This document shows positions 56,401 through 64,000 of a stretch of 64,000 bases of DNA, piece after piece (position 1 is the stretch's first letter; each line of letters opens with the position of its first letter). The notes beneath the pieces are model-generated. The model made no database searches, was not told where the DNA came from, and saw nothing but the letters and a program-made list of their open reading frames with translations. The translations under genes were made by a program, and so were the position numbers. This DNA is from Pseudomonas sp. 7SR1 (lineage in GTDB: Bacteria > Pseudomonadota > Gammaproteobacteria > Pseudomonadales > Pseudomonadaceae): positions 5,285,001 through 5,349,000 of the forward strand of contig NZ_LT707064.1 in the NCBI RefSeq assembly GCF_900156465.1, in the 5' to 3' direction.

Positions 56401-57196
56401 TGGTGTTGAGGATCACCCCGGCCTCTGCCTCGTCGAGCCAGTCCTGCACCATGGCCAGGCAACCGGGCTCCTTGAGGCTCGCCACGGCCATCGGTAGCGG
56501 GTTGAGCCCCGCCGCTTGCAAACGCTGGCAGAACACATCGATGAACGCGGTATTCGCCGCTTGCAGATGGGAGCGATAGAACAGCACCGCCGCCACCGGT
56601 TGTCCGGCCTGCCAGTCGGCTCGCCAGTCAGCGAGGCTGGCCTGGTTGTGCGTGGGGTGATAGATCGCCGTGCGTGGCAGGGCCTGCGGTTCGCCCCATG
56701 GATAATCGCGACCGAACCATTGGCTGGCGAGGTTATGGAAAAGGTCCAGGGCATTGCCCAGTCCGCCCTGGCGCAAGAACTGCCAGAGACGGTCGCGGTC
56801 CTCGACGGGGACGTTGCTCAGGTCGCTGAGTTCCGGATCAGGACGATCGTCCCCCGGCACCAGGATCAGCTTCACCCCGCGTCCGGCCAATGCCATCAGC
56901 CGTTCGATGCCGTAGCGCCAATAGCCGATACCGCCGTGCAGCGACAGCAGGATGACCTTGGCGTGGCGTAGCACGTCTTCGAAGTACAGGTCCACCGAGG
57001 CGTGGTTCTGCACCTGCATCGGGTTGGCGAGGCGAAACTCGGGATAATCGCCTGGCAACTGCTTCGCCGCTTCGGCCAGCAGCGCCAGGCTGGAATCGCC
57101 ACTGCACAGGATCACCAGCTCGGCGGGGGTCTGCCCCAGGTCGGCAATGTTGTCATCGGACACAAAACCGCCGGGCTGGGTCCTGAGCAGGTGCAT
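53423..57196 (-). CDS. cobN: Cobaltochelatase subunit CobN
   Basis: The 1257-residue large subunit that binds hydrogenobyrinic acid a,c-diamide and receives cobalt in the aerobic B12 pathway. Family blocks are visible throughout: [95 protein letters not shown] and [16 protein letters not shown]. Full length. The start codon lies 3 bp after the cobW stop; an operon under the B12 riboswitch upstream of cobW. Confidence 0.96.
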   Translation of the reverse strand: [1257 protein letters not shown]

Positions 57197-57199
57197 GGG

Positions 57200-58264
57200 T
57201 CAGGCGCCGAGGGCGGCGCGCAACTGCGCTTCGAGCAGCCCGGCATCCAGGGCCTGGCCAATCAGGACCAGGCGAGTGATCCGCGCTTCATCCGCGCCCC
57301 ACTGGCGATCGAAATGCTTGTCGAAGCGCGTACCGACGCCCTGGACCAACAGCCGCATCGGCTTGTTCGGAATCGCCGCGAAGCCTTTGACCCGCAGCAC
57401 GCCGTGCTGGACCACCAGTTGGGTCAGGGCATCGAGCAACAGACTTTCGTCGGCCTGGGGCAGCTCGATGGAGATGGAGTCGAAGGCGTCATGATCGTGG
57501 TCGTCATCGTCGCCGTCGTGGTGATGGTCGTGATGGCTATGGCGACCGTCGATGTGCTCTTCGGAACCTGCGCCGAGGCCGATCAGCACATCCAGGGGCA
57601 GGCGTCCGCTGCTGGCTTCGATGACCTTGACTGCCGGCGGCAGCTCTTCGGCCACCTCCAGGCGGACCTTCGCCAGGTCGTCGGGGCTGATCAGGTCGGC
57701 CTTGTTGAGAATCACCAGGTCGGCGCTGGCCAGTTGATCGGCGAACAGTTCATGCAGCGGTGACTCGTGGTCCAGGTTCGGATCGAGTTTGCGCTGGGCG
57801 TCCACCTGGTCGGGGAAGGCGGCGAAGGTACCGGCGGCCACGGCCGGGCTGTCGACCACGGTGATCACCGCGTCGACGGTGCAGGCACTGCGGATTTCCG
57901 GCCATTGGAAGGCCTGGACCAACGGCTTGGGCAGGGCCAGGCCGGAGGTTTCGATCAGGATGTGATCGAGATCGCCACGCCGGGCCACCAGCTCGCGCAT
58001 GACCGGGAAGAACTCTTCCTGGACCGTGCAGCACAGGCAACCGTTGGCCAGTTCGTAGACGCGGCCGTTGGCCTCTTCCTCGGTGCAACCGATGGAGCAC
58101 TGCCTGAGGATCTCGCCGTCGATGCCCAGTTCGCCGAACTCGTTGACGATCACGGCGATACGACGCCCCTGGGCGTTGTCGAGCATGTGCCGCAGCAGGG
58201 TGGTCTTCCCCGAGCCGAGGAAACCGGTGACGATGGTGACGGGAAGCTTGGCCAGTGTTTTCAT
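57200..58264 (-). CDS. cobW: CobW-type metal-chaperone GTPase
   Basis: A 354-residue G3E GTPase thought to supply cobalt to the chelatase. Walker [21 protein letters not shown], the metal motif GCLCCTVQ (CxCC), ETSGLALPKP, and the guanine-specificity motif NKAD. A histidine/aspartate stretch (HHDHHHDGDDDDHDHD) near residue 240 is a metal-binding loop. C-terminal CobW_C domain with VLRVKGFAAIPNKPMRLLVQGVG. ATG at 58262-58264; first gene behind the riboswitch. Confidence 0.95.
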   Translation of the reverse strand: MKTLAKLPVTIVTGFLGSGKTTLLRHMLDNAQGRRIAVIVNEFGELGIDGEILRQCSIGCTEEEANGRVYELANGCLCCTVQEEFFPVMRELVARRGDLDHILIETSGLALPKPLVQAFQWPEIRSACTVDAVITVVDSPAVAAGTFAAFPDQVDAQRKLDPNLDHESPLHELFADQLASADLVILNKADLISPDDLAKVRLEVAEELPPAVKVIEASSGRLPLDVLIGLGAGSEEHIDGRHSHHDHHHDGDDDDHDHDAFDSISIELPQADESLLLDALTQLVVQHGVLRVKGFAAIPNKPMRLLVQGVGTRFDKHFDRQWGADEARITRLVLIGQALDAGLLEAQLRAALGA

Positions 58265-58376
58265 CGGATGCCCTTTGGCAAGGTGGCGGGCAAACGGGAC
58301 GACAACCACTGGCACAGGCGTGCGCGGAAGATTTCGCCACCGGATCACCCCGCCCGGTTGTAGTGAGAATCTGTGT

Positions 58377-58565
58377 CGAGGCAGGTCTCCTGGCTGACGG
58401 TGGGCCAGTCATCCGACTGGCAATTGCTGCGCCTTCCCGCGCACCCCGGATAAAGGGCATGCACAGTGGCCATGCAGAAACATCACCGTTCACAGTTGCG
58501 GGGGCAGCCGCGGCTTGGACCGCGTTCCCTTCTTAGCTTCGGCGCAGGCCGAAGAACCTCGAAGG
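58377..58565 (-). promoter_or_regulatory. Cobalamin (B12) riboswitch controlling cobW-cobN-chlI-chlD
   Basis: On the minus strand, CGGCTGCCCCCGCAA (58496-58510) and the B12 box GCCAGGAGACCTGC (58381-58394) stand in the right order and spacing, with the 5' stem near 58565. It ends about 110 bp before cobW. High B12 should repress the chelatase operon. Confidence 0.92.
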
Positions 58566-58635
58566 CGCAAGGCTACGCAGGGTGTGGGGACGGGTCAATC
58601 TCCGCAAGTAAGTTCTGCGGTGTCCTTACCGCCGC

Positions 58636-58703
58636 CATCGCGAGCAGGCTCGCTCCCATATTGGATCCCGCAGCCCCCCCTGTGGGGCGAGCTTGTTCGC
58701 GAC
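58636..58703. repeat. REP doublet (REPIN) between two riboswitches
   Basis: ATCGCGAGCAGGCTCGCTCC and GGGGCGAGCTTGTTCGCGAC in inverted orientation, separating the two divergent riboswitch transcription units. Confidence 0.85.
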
Positions 58704-58765
58704 GGACTGCGCAGCGGCCCCCTGTGCATTGACGGCCCCGCCTCACCCATGCTCTCCTGTGCGCC

Positions 58766-58962
58766 TAGTTACGGGTGCCCTTCACAGGGTGAAACGGGAA
58801 ACCGGTGAATCGTGTGCTTTACTCCAAAGCCACGTCAGTCCGGTGCTGCCCCCGCAACGGTAAGCGAGCGAAGCGTCTGAACCACTGTGTCCGCGGACAT
58901 GGGAAGGTGACGCTTGCAGGCCAGGCACGAGCCCGGCACCTCGCGAGCCCGGAGACCGGCCC
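58766..58962 (+). promoter_or_regulatory. Cobalamin (B12) riboswitch controlling cbtB-cbtA
   Basis: On the plus strand, GGGTGCCCTTCACAGGGTG, AACGGGAAACCGGTGAATC, GGTGCTGCCCCCGCAACGGT (58842-58861) and GAGCCCGGAGACCGGCC (58945-58961) give the full set of conserved elements. It ends about 120 bp before cbtB. Confidence 0.95.
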
Positions 58963-59079
58963 ATGACTCAAGCATCAACAAACCCGCGGTGGGCGGGCGC
59001 TGTTCGAACCTCGGCGGTCTTTCGCCCGGGGTCTCATTGCGCTCGCATCCCCCACGGAACAAAAACAGAGGGAAGCGCC

Positions 59080-59268
59080 ATGTCGACCATCAGCAGCACC
59101 GCCCGCACCGCCAGCAGCACCACCACCCTGAGCCAACGCCTGAGCGCCGCGATCCTGGCTTCGATCCTGGGTGCGGGGCTGGTCTATTTCGCCGGCTTCT
59201 CTCACATCGAAGCGGTGCACAACGCCGCCCACGATACCCGCCACAGCGCTGCCTTCCCCTGCCACTGA
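59080..59268 (+). CDS. cbtB: Cobalt transporter subunit CbtB
   Basis: A 62-residue single-helix protein: a hydrophobic segment LSAAILASILGAGLVYFAGFSHIEAVHNAAHDTRH and a conserved His-rich C-terminus (HNAAHDTRHSAAFPCH), the CbtB signature for metal binding. AGAGGGAA precedes ATG. 11 bp upstream of cbtA; behind a B12 riboswitch, as known for CbtAB. Confidence 0.93.
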   Translation: MSTISSTARTASSTTTLSQRLSAAILASILGAGLVYFAGFSHIEAVHNAAHDTRHSAAFPCH

Positions 59269-59279
59269 GAACTGACGAC

Positions 59280-59975
59280 ATGATCAAGCGTATCGCGCAG
59301 ACCGCCGGTTTCAGCGGCTTGCTGGCCGCCCTGCTGCTGACCCTGTTGCAGAGCTTGTGGGTATCGCCACTGATTCTCCAGGCGGAAACCTTCGAGAAGG
59401 CCCCGGCGTCCGAGGTTCATGAGCACACCGACGGCGTTGCCCACACTCACGATGCCGAGGCGTGGGAGCCGGAAGACGGCTGGCAGCGTGTGCTGTCCAC
59501 CACTGGCGGTAACCTGGTGGTCGCCGTGGGTTTTGCCCTGATGCTCGCGGGCCTGTACACCTTGCGCGCACCGACTCGCACCTCCCAGGGCCTGCTCTGG
59601 GGCCTGGCCGGTTACGCCACTTTCGTCCTGGCACCGACCCTCGGCCTGCCCCCGGAGTTGCCCGGCACCGCGGCGGCCGACCTGACCCAGCGGCAGATGT
59701 GGTGGATCGGCACTGCGGCGTCCACGGCGGTGGGCATCGCCCTGATCGCCTTCGACAGGCATTGGCTGCTCAAGCTGTTGGGGGTCGCGACCTTGCTGGT
59801 GCCTCACCTCATCGGCGCGCCACAACCTGAAGTCCACTCGATGCTGGCGCCCGAAGCCCTGGAAAGCCAGTTCAAGATCGCCTCCCAGGTCACCAACATC
59901 GCCTTCTGGCTGGCCCTGGGCCTGATCAGCGCCTGGCTGTTTCGCCGTGACGGTCAAGCCCACCACGACGCATGA
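59280..59975 (+). CDS. cbtA: Cobalt transporter subunit CbtA
   Basis: A 231-residue membrane protein with about five helices. It begins MIKRIAQTAGFSGLLAALLLTLLQSLWVSPLILQAETFE. A His-rich loop (HEHTDGVAHTHDAEAWEPEDGWQR) precedes helix 2, and LAPTLGLPPELPG and PHLIGAPQPE are family motifs. Imports cobalt for corrin synthesis. The stop overlaps the cobE start. Confidence 0.93.
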   Translation: MIKRIAQTAGFSGLLAALLLTLLQSLWVSPLILQAETFEKAPASEVHEHTDGVAHTHDAEAWEPEDGWQRVLSTTGGNLVVAVGFALMLAGLYTLRAPTRTSQGLLWGLAGYATFVLAPTLGLPPELPGTAAADLTQRQMWWIGTAASTAVGIALIAFDRHWLLKLLGVATLLVPHLIGAPQPEVHSMLAPEALESQFKIASQVTNIAFWLALGLISAWLFRRDGQAHHDA

Positions 59976-60376
59976 GCACCGGGTCGATACTGGTGATCGG
60001 CCTGGGCTGTCAGCGCGGTTGCCCGGCCAGCACGCTGCGGGCCTTGCTCGAAGAGACGTTGTTGGCCCACGGCATCGAACTTCACCAAGTGCGGGCCCTG
60101 GCCAGCATCGACCTCAAGCGTGACGAGCCCGGGCTGCTGGAACTGGCCGGGCAACTGGCACTGCCGCTGACGTGCTTGAGTGCCGAACAGTTGGCCGGTT
60201 ACGAGCAGCGGCTCAGTCATCGCTCCGAGATCGCCTTCGAGCGAACCGGTTGCTACGGCATCGCCGAAAGCGCCGCCCTGGCCTTGGCCGACCAATTGGG
60301 CACGAAACCCGCAACCCTGCTGATCCCTCGTCAAACAGGCCCCATGAGCACGTTGGCATTGGCGGTCGTGGCGTAA
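59972..60376 (+). CDS. cobE: Cobalamin biosynthesis protein CobE (CbiG C-terminal type)
   Basis: A 134-residue CbiG C-terminal-domain protein: LVIGLGCQRGCPASTLRALLEE at the start, then ASIDLKRDEPGLLELAGQLALPL and GCYGIAESAALALA. Its ATG overlaps the cbtA stop by 4 bp. CobE acts in the ring-contraction region of the aerobic corrin pathway, with precise function unsettled. Confidence 0.9.
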   Translation: MSTGSILVIGLGCQRGCPASTLRALLEETLLAHGIELHQVRALASIDLKRDEPGLLELAGQLALPLTCLSAEQLAGYEQRLSHRSEIAFERTGCYGIAESAALALADQLGTKPATLLIPRQTGPMSTLALAVVA

Positions 60377-60454
60377 ATCCCGATAATCGCCGTCCAGGAT
60401 CATGAGCGATCTTCATATGGGCGACGCTCACCCCACCTTCCACAGGAGCCGGTC

Positions 60455-61201
60455 ATGACCGTGTACTTCATCGGCGCCGGCCCCGGCGATCCGGAACTGA
60501 TCACCGTCAAGGGCCAGCGCTTGATCCGCAGTTGCCCGGTGATCATCTACGCCGGCTCCCTGGTGCCGAGCGCCGTGCTCGATGGCCATTGCGCCGAACA
60601 AGTGGTCAACAGTGCCGAACTGCACCTGGAACAGATCGTCGGGCTGATGGAAACCGCCCACCGCAAAGGTCAGGACGTGGCCCGGGTGCACTCCGGCGAC
60701 CCAAGCCTGTACGGCGCCATCGGTGAGCAGATTCGCTGCCTGCGGGCACTTGGCATTCCATTCGAGATCATCCCGGGCGTGACCGCGACCTCAGCCTGCG
60801 CAGCCCTGCTGGGCAGCGAACTGACCTTGCCGGATATCTCCCAGAGCGTGATCCTCACCCGTTACGCCGATAAATCCCCGATGCCTGCTGGGGAAGAACT
60901 GGGCAATCTGGCACAGCACCGGGCGACCATGGCGATTCACCTGGGGGTCAATCACCTGGAAAAGATCGTCGACGAACTGCTGCCCCACTACGGCGGCGAC
61001 TGCCCGATTGCGGTGATCCACCGGGCGACGTGGCCGGATCAGGATTGGGTGGTGGGGACGTTGGCGGATATCGCCGGGAAGGTCCAGGCCAAGGGTTTGC
61101 GCCGAACGGCGTTGATCCTGGTGGGACGGGTGCTGGGCAATGATGTGTTCAGCGAATCGTCGCTGTACCGCGCCGGGCATGCGCATCTCTACAGGCCTTG
61201 A
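60455..61201 (+). CDS. cobM: Precorrin-4 C11-methyltransferase
   Basis: A 248-residue SAM-dependent uroporphyrin-III/precorrin methylase. MTVYFIGAGPGDPELITVKG is the P-loop-like opening, VARVHSGDPSLYGAIGEQI and EIIPGVTATSACAALLGSELTLPDISQSVILTR are typical of CobM/CbiF, and the end VGRVLG is conserved. Methylates precorrin-4 at C-11. ACAGGAG precedes ATG; 78 bp after cobE. Confidence 0.95.
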   Translation: MTVYFIGAGPGDPELITVKGQRLIRSCPVIIYAGSLVPSAVLDGHCAEQVVNSAELHLEQIVGLMETAHRKGQDVARVHSGDPSLYGAIGEQIRCLRALGIPFEIIPGVTATSACAALLGSELTLPDISQSVILTRYADKSPMPAGEELGNLAQHRATMAIHLGVNHLEKIVDELLPHYGGDCPIAVIHRATWPDQDWVVGTLADIAGKVQAKGLRRTALILVGRVLGNDVFSESSLYRAGHAHLYRP

Positions 61202-61256
61202 CGTAGCCAACCCAGATCCCACAGGGACGGGGGTACAGGCTGACGGCAGAAACTAT

Positions 61257-61286
61257 TGTGGCGAGGGAGCTTGCTCCCCCGCCACA
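61257..61286. repeat. REP-like palindrome between cobM and nfuA
   Basis: TGTGGCGAGGGAGC and GCTCCCCCGCCACA arms in the gap between two convergent genes. Confidence 0.75.
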
Positions 61287-61309
61287 CACAATCCGCGGCG
61301 AACACGTAT

Positions 61310-64000
<2,691 letters not shown>

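Overview
The window is a chromosomal segment of a Pseudomonas, most likely from the P. fluorescens group. This rests on the gacA-uvrC-pgsA-tRNA-Gly(GCC) order, uniformly GC-rich genes of Pseudomonas type (yejABEF, pilU, cti, nfuA, a BdlA-like receptor), an aerobic cobalamin pathway that pairs CobN with ChlI/ChlD-like chelatase subunits, and many copies of the fluorescent-pseudomonad REP sequence GTGGGAGCGAGCTTGCTCGC in inverted pairs.

Layout. 1-7111 (all minus): a chemosensory signalling operon (repeat-containing methyl-accepting protein cut by the window edge, CheA, STAS protein, CheY, a short membrane methyl-accepting protein), preceded by an HD-GYP c-di-GMP phosphodiesterase gene. The operon and the HD-GYP gene share a conserved upstream block of about 60 bp with a CGTAGGA-N4-TCCTACG palindrome. 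7543-14273 (all minus): an accessory operon of eight genes (cytochrome c, PHBH-like flavin monooxygenase, class I amidotransferase, LysE exporter, glutamate-racemase-like protein with an altered active site, GST, anthranilate-synthase-like large and small subunits). It reads as a small biosynthetic cluster for a chorismate/anthranilate-derived, exported metabolite that I cannot match to a described pathway. It is followed by decayed LysR and integrase fragments next to tRNA-Gly, consistent with an old island. 16079-19701: pgsA, uvrC, gacA and a GNAT acetyltransferase.

19800-21404: a DAHP synthase gene behind two successive aromatic-residue-rich leader peptides with a strong terminator between them, a probable attenuator. 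21393-24068: a protein with Ig-like repeats, a family I lipase whose nucleophilic serine codon reads glycine, and a parvulin. 24237-29787: yejABEF peptide importer. 29808-31517: a BdlA-like receptor and a small Trp-rich protein, each preceded by the same TGTACA-N12-TGTACA element. 31694-37658: sigma-54 activator, GntP-type permease, 3-hydroxybutyrate dehydrogenase and acetoacetate-CoA ligase, a ketone-body/hydroxybutyrate catabolic locus with a visible sigma-54 promoter. 37762-41860: pilU, a PAS hybrid histidine kinase and a second parvulin.

41919-48559 (all minus): amino-acid ABC importer, RidA, IclR regulator, PLP deaminase and a KdgK-like kinase, an uptake and deamination locus with a probable IclR-type operator. 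48901-51499: thioredoxin-like protein, secreted Cys-rich protein, phospholipase-D-like protein. 51696-61201: cobalamin region with two divergent B12 riboswitches, one driving cobW-cobN-chlI-chlD and the other cbtB-cbtA-cobE, with cobM directly downstream. 61310-64000: nfuA and the C-terminal part of cti. No CRISPR array, intact prophage or intact insertion sequence was seen.
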